A stretch of DNA of 64,000 bases from contig CP150571.1 of the NCBI GenBank assembly GCA_049487715.1, forward strand, positions 1 to 64,000, read 5' to 3'. Positions 50,390 to 60,871 of this stretch are shown piece by piece (positions within the stretch are counted from its first letter, which is position 1; each line of letters opens with the position of its first letter). Origin of the DNA: Pycnococcus provasolii (taxonomy: Eukaryota > Chlorophyta > Pseudoscourfieldiophyceae > Pseudoscourfieldiales). The translations under genes were made by a program, and so were the position numbers. The notes under the pieces were generated by a model, which searched no databases, had not been told where the DNA came from, and worked only from the letters and a program-made list of their open reading frames with translations.

Positions 50390-50741
50390 GTGAATGTCGA
50401 AACCGCTAGGGACAAAAACCAACAATAATTATATATAAAGTTCGTTTTACTCAATCATTCAAAACATTTCTTTTTTCATCTTCTCACTTCAGCACCTCAC
50501 TTTACTGAGCCGTGGTGGCAACAACCGCTGGGAGAATTTGTAATTTTTGTTTTTGTTTTTGTGTTAAAGAATCAATCATAAAAAAGTAATTGACGCGCGC
50601 AAGAAAAAATAGGCAACATGTACGTTTATAGACTTCTATGTATGTTTTCCTTCTCTTCTCCATTGTCGCGCTCCAAGTCGCAGTGAATTTCCTAAACCCA
50701 CACCGCTCCTCTCAAATCACATCATCTTCCCAACCCATTGT
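50390..50741. other. Convergent 3' intergenic region
   Basis: A 352-bp AT-rich gap between facing genes. Runs such as TTTTTGTTTTTGTTTTTGTG are seen near 50540. No copy of the dispersed 3'-junction element is found here. Confidence 0.55.
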
Positions 50742-52470
50742 CTACTGCGCCACGGTCAGCTCCACCTTAACGTCGTCGCCCTCGACAGAGAGGTTGGCAC
50801 TGACGTTGCCGGAAGCGGGCAGATCGCCACCCTCGGCGATAATCTTCTGGCGCTTCTCCTTCTCCTTGATCTGCCTCGCCTTGTAGCTCTCCAGGCGCGC
50901 CTTGAGCGCCTCAACTGAAGTCGTCACGGCGTCGCCAACCGTGAGTGGCGGTGTCACCTTCACGAGCGCAAACGACGCGAGAATGTCCATGCTGTGCGAT
51001 CCCATCTTAGCCTTTAGCTTCTCCTCCAGTGTCGGCTCTGGCTTAGGTGCCTTGCCCTTCTTCTTCTTCCCGCCACCCATGCCGCCGAACATCCCACCCT
51101 CCAGATCGTCGTCGTCGTTCTTTTTTAGCACCTGGAACACCTGTCCCTTCTTGCCACCTTCCATCGTCTCCGGCGTGGGAGCTGCGGGCGCGGGCTCGGC
51201 GGCGGCGGCCTTCTCAGACGCCGCGGCGGAAGGTCGCGGGTCCACCTTTCCGATGTACGCGATGAGCTGCTCACATGCCATGATTTCCTTGTACAGCGGC
51301 TCGGGCGCATTCTCGAGCTGCCTTCGGCGTCGCTCCTCGTCACGCTGCTTGCGCTCTTCCGCCTGCTCCGCGCGGCGCTTTTCGTACTCCTCCTTCTGCT
51401 GCTTGCGAATTTCGCGCTCGCGGTTGTAGTACTCGTCCTCCTTCTTCTTGAACTCGCCGCGAAGCTCGCGCACGGCGTCACGTGCAGCGCGCATTTCCTC
51501 CTGCAGCTTGCTTCGCTCGTCGAGAAGGGACGGCATGTCCGAGGCTGCCGCCTGCTCCTTGGACTTGACCTCGTCGAGCTTGGAGCGCTGCTCGTTCTCC
51601 TGCGCCTTGATCTCGTTCAGCTTCGTGTCGAGCTCACCAATCTGCTTGCGGTACTCGCTGCGCAGGCCCTCGTCCTCGTTCATCTTGTCAAGCCTCTCGT
51701 TGTACTCCTTGACATAGTCTCGGCTGTTGCGAAGCTCCTTGATCTGATTCACGAGCTTCTTCTCCTCGACCAAGCTGAGCGTGCTGTGCGCGATGTGGCT
51801 CTCGATGCTTGCAATTTCGCTGTCGATCTGCTTGACGTTCACGAACGACAGCTTCTGCTTGAACGACTTCGCCTCCTCCCGAAGCGCCTCTCGTGCGTTT
51901 TCAACCGCCGTGAGCTGCGCGCGGATCGCCTTCTTCTGGTTCAGCGTCGTGTTGAACTCTTGCCGAAGCTCGACGAGTTTGTTTCGGATTCCCTGCGAGG
52001 GTGCGCCTGCAGCCTTGCGTCCGTTCTTTCTGTTGTCAATGAGGCGCGAGATTTCGTTGAGTCGACCCTGCGCCTTGTTGACCTTGGCGTACAGAGCTTC
52101 CACCTGCTCGTTGAACTCCTCCTTGTCAGGCTGTGTGCCACACGCGACAGATTTTGATTGATCGACGTCGATACGTGTGAGATGACGTTAGCTAAGCGTT
52201 ATGACGGGAATAAATACTGACAAACAAACAAGCAAAAATCTAAAAGAAAAAACAAAATCGATCAACCAACACGAATGATCGGCAGAAAACAACACAATAC
52301 AAAATACAAAACACAAGCACAAAGGTACATACCTTGTCCAGTCGCGTCAGACGCACGGCAGGCTTAGAGGGCACATTTGGCGCCCCCGAAGAATCAGATG
52401 ACGACTGATCAGCCGACGCCACCGGCACAGCCGAAGGTACTTCAGACGCGGTCAAGGAGTCGGCCGCCAT
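50742..52470 (-). CDS. BFR1-like coiled-coil protein (two exons)
   Basis: Two exons, 52333-52470 and 50742-52130, flank a 202-nt phase-0 intron (GTATGT donor, CACACAG acceptor). The joined protein has 508 residues. Exon 1 is a polar N-terminus ending VRLTRLDK; exon 2 begins PDKEEFNEQVEALYAKV. Residues 50-310 are coiled coil with a Glu/Arg/Lys-rich ending. The combination of a K-P-D-K opening and central IDNRKNGRK segment resembles yeast Bfr1, an mRNA- and polysome-associated protein of the ER, and related plant proton-pump interactors. The C-terminus is Gly/Lys-rich and then ordered. Family placement is tentative. Confidence 0.65.
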
Positions 52471-53646
52471 AGATGAAGATACAAAGTGGAATAATAATGA
52501 GCAGCGGGTGCCGGGTGCGATCTAGGAACAAGAAACTCTCCCAGGGGAAGCAGGGGAAGGGGAGAAGAGGGAGAAGGAAGCAACAACAACAACAACAACA
52601 AGGCCCTCCCCCTAATCCTTAGTTCTTACGCATCCCTCAGGGGAGGGGTCGCCCTTCTCCCTGGTTGGGTGGGTGGGGATCCACCTCTTGTCCCTACGAG
52701 TCCTCGCAGTTTCTTCGCCTTCGGTCGTCGCCCTCGAGGAATCCCTCCCTTCGAGCATTCATTAACCGCGAGGGAGCGAGGGAGTTCCAGTTCGTTCCCC
52801 TAGGGTGGTGGCTGGGGAATGGGGGTTGGTTTCTCGTTACCCTTATTACTTCCTGTCTGAGTTCAGTCTGTCTCACCTCGCCTTGCACTCTCGCTGTGCG
52901 AATGATGTATTTGCCTACCTCTACATATTTCCTCGGGCCGTGGTCGTCATGTGCGCCTCAATGTGGGCATGCCAATGAGCCAGCCTTGCGCATGGCATTA
53001 CAAAAAGTTTCCGTTATTCGAAATCTTTGCGGCGCCGGCCAATTCTTGAGAAATCAAGAGTGTCTGGACTCTCCACGGGGAGTGCCACTTGTCGATGGGG
53101 AGAGCGCACTTTATGTTTGATTTTTTTTACGACGAACTGGACAAAGCACCCCCACCATTGATCCCCTTCGACACCATTCGACACTTCGACGCTTTGTTGT
53201 GATCCGAGGTGGCCGCCCACTCCCACCCACGAGACCACACGAGGTCGACTGCAAGATCATAGTCTATGACCACCTCCCAAACGATGGCGAAGAACAAGGC
53301 AAGGAAACCAACCCACCAAAAGTCGCCCAAAAGCTACGTATTGTTGGAACATTGCACCACCCGAATAGGGGATCTGAATCCGGGCATCGGCGTAAACGTA
53401 AAACCTTGTAGTTCGGCGTTTTTGTTATCCACTTCCAAACAATCCCTCTGATTTCTTGGTGCCCCTTTTATCGCACCAAATCCCAAATCCCTCACACAAC
53501 AAAAACACCTCCCTTTTACCCGACCCGGCCCCTCTCCTCCCTCTCCTCCCCTCTCCTCTCGCACTCCTGCGTGGCGACTGACTGTATCTGTTCACTTCAC
53601 CTCGATTGGCTCGTGCTGTTCGCATTATTGACCTGCTGCGATAACA
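52471..53646. other. Divergent intergenic region
   Basis: A 1176-bp gap, the longest gene-free stretch in the window. It contains a CAA run (about 52581-52600), GC-rich GGTGGGGATCCACC near 52671, and a long pyrimidine tract (53525-53565) before the AK-HSDH ATG. Open frames here are short and show no family features. An unannotated non-coding RNA cannot be excluded. Confidence 0.5.
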
Positions 53647-56506
53647 ATGCTCACTCAGTCGCGTCATGTTAGTGCGGGTGGTGTTAAAAGCAGCGGTCGC
53701 TCTGGAAGGAACTTGAAATTGCGATCAGCCAGACGCAGCCTTCTTCCCGCCGTCGCGGCCTCGTCAGCGTCACCCGAGCACTTCAAGCCGGCGGCGTCAC
53801 CGCGAACGACCAACGAGTCCTCGTCACAGCCGCTTCGATCGTCCACGCGAGCGGCGGCAGCCACCGCGCCGACCAAGTCGGGCGCATCGTCCGCAACCTT
53901 CAAGCGAGGACACGACTGGGAGGTGCACAAGTTCGGCGGAACGTGCGTCGGCTCGTCCGAACGTATCCGAAACGTTGCCAAGGAGATGATGAGCATCGAG
54001 GCTTCGGACGCGTGCGAGCGAATGGTCATGGTCGTCTCCGCCATGGGCACGCCAGGTGACGGGTCGCCCAAGGTGACCGACTTGCTGCTCAACGCGCTCG
54101 CCAAGGCTGAGTCAAGAGACCAGACGTACGTCGACGACCTCAAGGCGCTCGAGAAGAAGCACGAGGATACCGCAGGCGACCTGCTCGGCAGTGACAGCGA
54201 CGAGTACAAGGACTTCATAGGGAAGCTGCGAGAGGATGTCGTCAACATCGAGTCCACGCTCAAGGCGATCAGCATCGCGGGAACGTCCACGGAGACTTTC
54301 AGCGACATCATCGTCGGGCACGGAGAGCTGTGGACGGCACAGATGATGGCACTCACCATCAAGAAGCTCGGCGGGCAGGCGCACTTCTTGGATGCACGCC
54401 AGATTCTCACCATCAATCCCAGCGGCAGCAACACCAACGTCATGTACGAGGTGTCCAACGAGCGACTCGACGCGTGGTTTGAAGAGCGTGACGGCGCTCC
54501 TGGAATCGTCGTCGCCACGGGATTCATCGCGCGCAAGCCCAACGGCGTTCCCTCGACGCTCAAGCGCAACGGAAGTGACTACAGTGCCACCATCTTCGGC
54601 GCGCTATTCGAGAGCCGCATGATCACCATCTGGACGGATGTCGACGGCGTGTACAGTGCGGATCCGCGAAAGGTGCGCGAGGCTGTCTGCCTGCCCGCTC
54701 TGTCGTACAACGAGGCTTGGGAGCTGAGCTACTTTGGAGCAAACGTGCTGCACCCGGCGACGACGCTCCCGGCGATGAAGTACAACATTCCTGTCGTGCT
54801 GCGAAACTTCTTCAACCTCGACGCACCTGGCACCGTCATCTCGGATGCCAAGGATCTCTTGCGCCCTGGCGATTCCATGGGTCGCAGCTATGACGAGGAG
54901 ACTTTCCCCGACGCCGCCGACCGTGCACAGGTGAAGGGTTTCGCAACGATTGACGACGTGTCGATCATCAACGTCGAGGGCACCGGGCTTATCGGCGTGC
55001 CTGGTACCGCCGCAATGCTCTTCGATGCCGTGCGCGACGCCAAGGTGAACGTCATCATGATCTCGCAGGCGTCTAGCGAGCACAGCCTGTGCTTCGCGGT
55101 CAAGGCTGCCGAGGCGGATGCCGCCAAAAAGGCGGTGGAGGACTGCTTCAAGGAGCATATCGCGAAGGGACGCGTCGAGGGTGTGGAAGTGGTCGAGAAC
55201 TGCACCATCCTCGCAGCCGTAGGACAGGAGATGCGCGCGCGTCATGGAACGCTCGCCACGCTCTTCAACGCCCTCGCGACGGCGAGCGTGAACGTCGTCG
55301 CCGTCGCTCAGGGCTCAAGCGAGTACAACCTGACCGTGGTGGTCAAGTCGGATGACTCCGTGCGCGCCCTGCGAGCCGCGCACGCGCGCTTCTTCCTGTC
55401 CGAGACGCCTCTCGCGGTTGGTCTCGTGGGACCTGGTCTGATTGGCAAGGTGCTGCTTCAGCCAGATCAACGAGCAGAAGGAGAAGCTGCTCGACGAGTT
55501 CAACATCGACCTTCGTGTCGTTGCCATTGCCGGAAGCAGCAAGATGATGTTGTCGACGGGTGACATTGGCATTAACCTCGACACTTGGGAGGATGAGTAC
55601 GCGAACAATGCCGAGCCGATTGACATGGACGCCTTTGCGAACCACCTTCGCAACAACTCCGACGGCATTCCCAACTCCGTCGTCGTCGACTGCACGGCAA
55701 GCGACGAGGTTTCTGACTTCTATGTCAAGTGGCTGCAGACTGGCATCCACATCGTGACTCCCAACAAAAAGGTGAACAGCGGCCCGCTGTCTCGCTACAA
55801 CAAGGTGCGCAGGCTGCAGCGAGAGAGCTACACGCACTACCTGTGCGAGGGCACTGTGGGTGCGGGCTTGCCAATCATCACCACGCTCAGGGGTCTCGTG
55901 GAAACAGGAGACCGCATCCAGAAGGTGGAGGGCATCTTCAGTGGAACGCTCTCGTACATCTTCAACACGTGGACGACGGACATGAAGTTCTCCGACGTCG
56001 TCAAGCAGGCTCGCGACAACGGGTACACCGAGCCCGATCCGCGCGAGGATCTGAATGGAACGGACGTTGCGCGAAAGGTGGTGACGCTCGCGCGTGAGGC
56101 TGGTATGATGATCGAGCTCGACGACGTTCCCATCGAGAGCCTCGTGCCAGAGCCGCTTCGAGATCCGAGCATCTCCGTCGACGACTTCATGGCAAAACTT
56201 CCCGATTACGACGACGAGATGGCTGCAAAGCTTGCGGAGGCGGAGGCTGCGGATGAGAAGCTCCGCTTCGTCGGAGTTGCCGACGTGAGCAACGGAAAGG
56301 CTTCCGTGGCTCTGGGCAAATATCCGGCTGGACATCCGTTCACCACACTTCAGGGCAGTGACAACATCATCGAGTTCCAGACATCCCGATACACGCAGGG
56401 TGGCAGTTTGATTGTGCGAGGTCCTGGTGCGGGTGCCGAGGTGACAGCCGCAGGTGTGTTCGCGGACTTGCTCAAACTTACGCAGTACCTTGGTGCGCCG
56501 AGCTAG
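53647..56506 (+). CDS. AK-HSDH: Bifunctional aspartate kinase-homoserine dehydrogenase, one-base frame break
   Basis: About 952 residues if one base is skipped. It performs the first and third steps of threonine/methionine synthesis from aspartate in plastids. A Ser/Arg-rich transit peptide of about 85 residues leads to aspartate kinase (KFGGTCVGS near residue 94, TDVDGVYSADPR, FGANVLHPAT), two ACT domains (INVEGTGLIGVPG, then LAAVGQEMRARHGTL) and homoserine dehydrogenase (GLVGPGLIGKVLL, VDCTASDEV, VTPNKKVNSGPLS, EGTVGAGLPIITTLRGL). The kinase/ACT frame runs on to 55563, but homology jumps to the next frame at GKVLL-SQINEQ. One extra base near 55459 explains this exactly. The plant enzymes are about 911-916 residues. 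Confidence 0.92.
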
Positions 56507-56980
56507 ACTCTTTTTCTTCTACACGATTGCAAAGACTGGCGGCGATGACGCCTACAGTTACAAGTTGTTTTTTTTTTGCAAGGAAAAAAACAAAAAAATC
56601 GGGGTTTTTGAATAGTTAAAATACATAGAGTAAAGAAAAAGACAGTACACGTAATACAACAACTACTACTACTACTACTACTGCCACAACAGACGGACGG
56701 TTTTGGTTTTGGTTTTGATTTTGGTTTGTTGTGTTGGTGTTGTGTTGAATGGCGACGACAACAACGACAACAAGCGCACATTATCCTGCAGAGAACCTCG
56801 CGCCAGACGTCAGCGAACAGCAACCTGGCATATACAATTTTCACTTATGTACAAACGCGCAATTGAAACCGGCTGAGTGCTGTGAATAAAATGTGAGCGT
56901 TGTGAGTTGAGTGAAAGGTAGAGTACATTCAATTACTGAATGAGCAAAAAAAGGAAAGGGAAAAAGGATCGGGCGAGTTT
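56507..56980. other. Convergent 3' region with simple repeats
   Basis: A 474-bp gap between facing genes. It holds an ACT run (about 56661-56682), TTTTGGTTTTGG-type runs (56698-56730) and, near the right edge, a partial copy of the dispersed element (56915-56944). Confidence 0.6.
56915..56944. repeat. Dispersed 3'-junction element, partial copy D
   Basis: GGTAGAGTACATTCAATTAC then TGAATGAG matches the second half of copy A. CATTCA and TGAATG make a 6-bp stem around ATTAC. The GGACGACC core is missing. Confidence 0.6.
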
Positions 56981-57277
56981 TCACTTTCGCCTCGATCCTT
57001 TTTTCCCGGTTGTGGATTGTATTCCGCACGCCGCCTCGATAGCCGCGACGTCCGCCTGTATTTCGTCGCGCGAGAGCGTGAGGTTGAACTGGTCGGGTTT
57101 TCCCGCGCCGCCTCTTTGTCTGCCCGATGGCGCGAGCGTTCCGTCCTCCGCCCACTTGCCCATTGGTTGCCTGAGGTATCCTGGGAACACGTTGACGTCG
57201 TACTCGATCTGCTCGACGGTCGGCTGGTTGAGCGCCGCCTGCCCGGACCGCGTGTATATCGCGCGCTGGGACGCCAT
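56981..57277 (-). CDS. Small hypothetical protein, 98 residues
   Basis: From the ATG at 57277 (MASQRAIYTRSGQAALNQPT). The middle has VFPGYLRQPMGKWAEDGTL, and the C-terminus is basic. No signal peptide or membrane segment is apparent. Aromatic and Pro residues are evenly placed, so it is probably a genuine protein, but I do not recognise the family. It is divergent from the EF-hand gene. Confidence 0.5.
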   Translation of the reverse strand: MASQRAIYTRSGQAALNQPTVEQIEYDVNVFPGYLRQPMGKWAEDGTLAPSGRQRGGAGKPDQFNLTLSRDEIQADVAAIEAACGIQSTTGKKGSRRK

Positions 57278-57580
57278 ACCTCACCGAAAACTACAAGAGG
57301 AAGGGAGAAGGCCAAAGGGCAAAGGCCAAAGGCCAAGGGGGAGAGAGAAAAGACAAAAGCGGCCAGAGGATAGAGGACAGAGGACAGAGGAGAATTTGAT
57401 TTCTCAGGAGATCCGTCGTAGAGCCATCTCTTTGATCGTAAGCAGTAAGCCCCCTGGGTCCTGGGATCCCGGTCGACACCTGTCGCTAGTTGTCGACATC
57501 CCATCCCGGTCGTGCTTGGATAAGTCAACGACGCTCTTTGCCTTTGCCTCGTGGTTCTCTTCTTCTCATGCTCTGATATC
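57278..57580. promoter_or_regulatory. Divergent promoter region with short tandem repeats
   Basis: A 303-bp gap. GGCCAAAGGGCAAAGGCCAA at about 57309 and AGGATAGAGGACAGAGGACA at about 57366 are short tandem repeats. GGGTCCTGGGATCCCGGTC is near 57455. Confidence 0.45.
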
Positions 57581-58876
57581 ATGGGTCTCTGCGCGTCTCT
57601 CGAGCTCGTCGACAAAACGCCGCCCTTGCCGCCGCCGGGAGGGGGCAGGCACGCGCACGACAGAGATGCGGCCAATGCCGAGAAAGCCTCGGGACTCACG
57701 GGGAACGAAGACGATGCGGATTCTATGGACGCGGCGGCCAAGTCGGACAGAGACAAGGCGCTCGCGGCGCTCACGGCCAGGTTCAAAAAGGCGGACACGT
57801 CCGGAGACGGAGAAATCAACTACAAGGAGTTCATACACGCGCTGCGCATTGAGGACACGTATCTAAGCAAGAGACTCTTCCACATGTTCGACGAGGACGA
57901 AAGCGGTGGAGTCACACTCGACGAACTTCTCGACATTCTCTCGTCGTACACGCGCAACGAAAAGAACCGCGTCGACTTCGCGTACAACTTGTACGACAAC
58001 AACGGAGACGGATACATCGGGGCGGACGAAATCAAAAAGGCTGTGGACGTGAGCTTCGCAGGGAAGTCTGCCGGCGAGAGGAAGAGCGCGCGAACGAAAC
58101 TCGCTAAAATCCTTGGAACGCACGACATCGACGAAAACGTGAGGTTGGACTTCGCTCAGTTCAAGGTGGTCTTTCACAAGTTTTCCAACATATGGTATCC
58201 TTCCATGGCGCTGTACGATACGCTCTGCCAGTTCTCTCAGCCGGCCGCGCGCATGATGAAGAAGCTCAACATCACCAAGACGGCAAGCTTTAGACGCAGG
58301 AACACGCAGGCCACGGGTGGTCTCGCGGTAAACTTCCCGAACGGCAACCAAAAGAGGAATTTGGGACATGCGAACACGCCGCCGTCAGTGAAGGGCAAGA
58401 ACGTCTTCGCGTGGCTGAAATCTCCAAGCTTCGGAGGCTTGCTGTCGCCGTCAAGAGGAGACCTCTTGAAGAACATGTCTCAGAGCTTTCGGCGACGCTT
58501 GCAAAGCCAAGTGAAGTCAACAAAGTACGACGACGACGGCGATCATGACGCATCGAAGGGTGGGCGCGGTGGCAACGGCAGAAGAGGAAGGGCCGCGGCG
58601 GCGTCCAACAAAAATGCAAAGGGCAAAAAATCAACGCAGGTTCACCCTCTGCTTGTCGAGGACCTCAGCGGGACGGATTCGCCGTCGAACAAGAGCTTCT
58701 TGTCGAGTCCCTTTTCCGCCGCCAGCCGCAAGCGGCTGTGGGAGGCTCTGCGAGGTTCGCCGAGCGATCAAAGATCGCGTGCAGCAGCACCGTCTCCCGG
58801 CGCGCCGCAGATGCACGGCATCGACTACTCCAACCAGCTCACGATGGCCGCCGCGCGCAGGAGCCGTTTTGCTTGA
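57581..58876 (+). CDS. EF-hand calcium-binding protein, probably N-acylated
   Basis: A 431-residue protein from the ATG at 57581. It begins MGLCASLE, so Gly2 is a potential myristoylation site and Cys4 a potential palmitoylation site; both are common in calcium sensors bound to membranes. Three canonical EF-hand loops are visible: DTSGDGEINYKE (near residue 73), DEDESGGVTLDE (near 105) and DNNGDGYIGADE (near 139). A fourth loop, DIDENVRLDFAQ, is imperfect. This four-hand region of about 170 residues resembles calcineurin B/CBL proteins. The C-terminal 220 residues are Ser/Arg/Gly-rich and disordered. TGTAA occurs about 45 bp past the stop. Confidence 0.85.
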   Translation: MGLCASLELVDKTPPLPPPGGGRHAHDRDAANAEKASGLTGNEDDADSMDAAAKSDRDKALAALTARFKKADTSGDGEINYKEFIHALRIEDTYLSKRLFHMFDEDESGGVTLDELLDILSSYTRNEKNRVDFAYNLYDNNGDGYIGADEIKKAVDVSFAGKSAGERKSARTKLAKILGTHDIDENVRLDFAQFKVVFHKFSNIWYPSMALYDTLCQFSQPAARMMKKLNITKTASFRRRNTQATGGLAVNFPNGNQKRNLGHANTPPSVKGKNVFAWLKSPSFGGLLSPSRGDLLKNMSQSFRRRLQSQVKSTKYDDDGDHDASKGGRGGNGRRGRAAAASNKNAKGKKSTQVHPLLVEDLSGTDSPSNKSFLSSPFSAASRKRLWEALRGSPSDQRSRAAAPSPGAPQMHGIDYSNQLTMAAARRSRFA

Positions 58877-58997
58877 GGTGTCAGCTCGTCTGCATGCTCG
58901 TTTATGTACTAACAACAATTTTGTAATGCTAACTTTGCCACCTTTACCAAACTACGTTCCTTGCACACCGGCCGCGAACGGAGGTTGGTATACAATC

Positions 58998-59045
58998 GGA
59001 CGACCGTTGGACGAAGTAGAATCCGTTCCATTACTGAACGGAACA
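58998..59045. repeat. Dispersed 3'-junction element, copy C
   Basis: GGACGACCGTTGGACGAAGT is followed, 32 bp after the core start, by ATTACTGAACGGAAC. CCGTTC and GAACGG form a 6-bp stem around the ATTACT block. It lies between convergent genes. Confidence 0.7.
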
Positions 59046-59077
59046 ATCACAGGTTCTCTCCCATCTCACCCTCCACC

Positions 59078-60871
59078 TCACCTCATCAGCTGATCGACAA
59101 AATTTTTCACGCTCAGCTTGCGCAAATCCTGGTACGACTGACCCGTGCCCACGAATACGATCGGCGCGCCGGAGACGTACACCATGGACAGCGCGGCGCC
59201 AACCTTGTCGTCAACCGTGTCGTACTTCGTCAGGCAAATGGCATCCACGCTTCTCGGCTTTGATGCCTTTGCCACGGGGCACAGATCGATGAGCTTCTGA
59301 TGAAACTTCGTCAGCTGGTCCACCGCGTCATTTCCGACGAGCATTTCGCCGACGAACAGCACGAGGTCCGGATCGTTGCTGTGCACGAGCTTCGCAAGAG
59401 CACGCATGAGCGGCTCGTTGTCCTGCATTCTTCCCGCGGTATCGACGAGCACAACGTCGATGCCCGTCGCCGCAGCGTGCTTCAGTCCCTCGCGAGCCAC
59501 CGAGCTTGGATCCTTCTCGTAACCTCGCTCGAATAGCGGGATGCCCAGCCGCGTTGCGTGCGTGCGCAGCTGCTCCACCGCGCCACTTCGGAACGTGTCG
59601 CACGCGCAGAGCATAACCTTCAGGCCGTGCCCCATCAACCAATGTGCAACCTTCGCGAGATTTGTGCTCTTGCCGACACCATTCACGCCGATGAAGACAA
59701 TGCTGTACACTCTACCATCTGACTTGGCGCGCATCGCCTCTCGCAGAACGTCCGTCTGCTTTTTCGGCGTCAGAATGCGCACGAGAGCGTCCTCGAGGGC
59801 GCCTTCGACGATTCCATTGATGCTACTCAGCGCTGCGCGTTTTTTGCCCACAAGGCTCGTTCGAACACTCTCGCACAACTTGCTGGCAATTTCCTCCGCC
59901 ACATTCTTCGCCATCAGTCGGCCTTTCAAAGTTTCTAGGATCGGTGCTATATCCTGGTCGTCGAGCTCCGTCCCTCCCGACGCGAACCGGATCGCCTGGC
60001 TGAGCCACCCGCGCTGCGCCGTGGAAGACTTTTTCGACGAAACTTCGGCTTCCTTGTCGTCGTCGTCGTCCATCGCGCTCGCGACGAGGCTCTCCGAGAC
60101 GGCAGGACGACCTCCGGCAGACTCCGTGGGAGGGCTCGAGAAGTCAAGTGCATCGTCGTCGAGGTCATCCTTATCTCCCCGCACTCTTGACCAATTGCGC
60201 GCCTGCTTTCCCTTCTTTGTTGCTGCGGTGGAGTTGTTCTTAGCATCTTTAACTGCCGCAGCGCCTCCCTTTCGCTTTTGTGTGAGTTTGGATACGTCGA
60301 ACGCGCCCGTCGTGTCTTGCTCCTCTTCGGACTCGTCGTCTTCGTCGACGGGCGTTCCCGAGTCCGCCGCTGCGCCGTCGGATCCAGCGGACGCCTTGGA
60401 CGGTGCCGCTGGCCCGCTGTTGGCAGGCGTTCGTCTCTTTTGGTTCGTCTTGTCTGCTTTATTTTCGCTCGCTTTCAAGATTTTCTCGAACGTTGCGTCA
60501 AACTCGGCGTGGTACGTGCATGGTTGTCGTTGCGTGTTGGGTTCGTATATGTCCTCGAACGCGACTTTGACTTGTTCCAGAAGGTGTGACGCGTACGGCA
60601 CAGCTATGGAAGGTTGGTGTGCGCACGCAAAGATGAGTTTGAGTTCGTTGTGCGTGATCCACTGAACGGTCGATTGGACGGCTGACGACGAGCCATCGGA
60701 GTGGTGGTACGTCGGCGTAGATCGTTCTTCCAGGAGGTGGTTTCGAATCAAGCCGAGGTAAGGTTCTGCTGAGGAAGCTTCGGCAGATGACGAGGATGAG
60801 GATGACGACGAGAGGTGTTTGGAAAACACCACGAGACCGCCACGCGTGAATATGCGGAAGCTGTCGAGCAT
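59078..60871 (-). CDS. SRPRA: Signal recognition particle receptor alpha subunit
   Basis: A 597-residue protein from the ATG at 60871. The N-terminal SRX domain is recognisable (MLDSFRIFTRGGLVVFSKHL, with a Ser tract as an insertion, then VQWITHNELKLIFAC). A charged linker follows. The C-terminal SRP54-type N and G domains contain GVNGVGKSTNLAKVAHWL (G1, near residue 394), DTFRSGAVEQLRTHA, DTAGRMQDNEPLM (near 478) and TKYD (G4, near 550). SRPRalpha docks ribosome-nascent chain complexes at the ER through paired GTPase action with SRP54. It is anchored by SRPRbeta rather than a membrane helix. Single exon. Confidence 0.95.
   Translation of the reverse strand: MLDSFRIFTRGGLVVFSKHLSSSSSSSSSAEASSAEPYLGLIRNHLLEERSTPTYHHSDGSSSAVQSTVQWITHNELKLIFACAHQPSIAVPYASHLLEQVKVAFEDIYEPNTQRQPCTYHAEFDATFEKILKASENKADKTNQKRRTPANSGPAAPSKASAGSDGAAADSGTPVDEDDESEEEQDTTGAFDVSKLTQKRKGGAAAVKDAKNNSTAATKKGKQARNWSRVRGDKDDLDDDALDFSSPPTESAGGRPAVSESLVASAMDDDDDKEAEVSSKKSSTAQRGWLSQAIRFASGGTELDDQDIAPILETLKGRLMAKNVAEEIASKLCESVRTSLVGKKRAALSSINGIVEGALEDALVRILTPKKQTDVLREAMRAKSDGRVYSIVFIGVNGVGKSTNLAKVAHWLMGHGLKVMLCACDTFRSGAVEQLRTHATRLGIPLFERGYEKDPSSVAREGLKHAAATGIDVVLVDTAGRMQDNEPLMRALAKLVHSNDPDLVLFVGEMLVGNDAVDQLTKFHQKLIDLCPVAKASKPRSVDAICLTKYDTVDDKVGAALSMVYVSGAPIVFVGTGQSYQDLRKLSVKNFVDQLMR

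Noticed and set aside
52665-53120. 151-residue open frame in the longest gap
   Set aside because: Composition is unlike the neighbouring genes, and there are no recognisable features or 3' signals.
55450-55461. 12-nt GTGCTGCTTCAG as an ultra-short intron in AK-HSDH
   Set aside because: Removal keeps the wrong frame, and the encoded residues align with the plant enzyme, so no intron is there.
55343-56335. Minus-strand open frame of 330 residues over AK-HSDH
   Set aside because: It is a shadow of the homoserine dehydrogenase domain.
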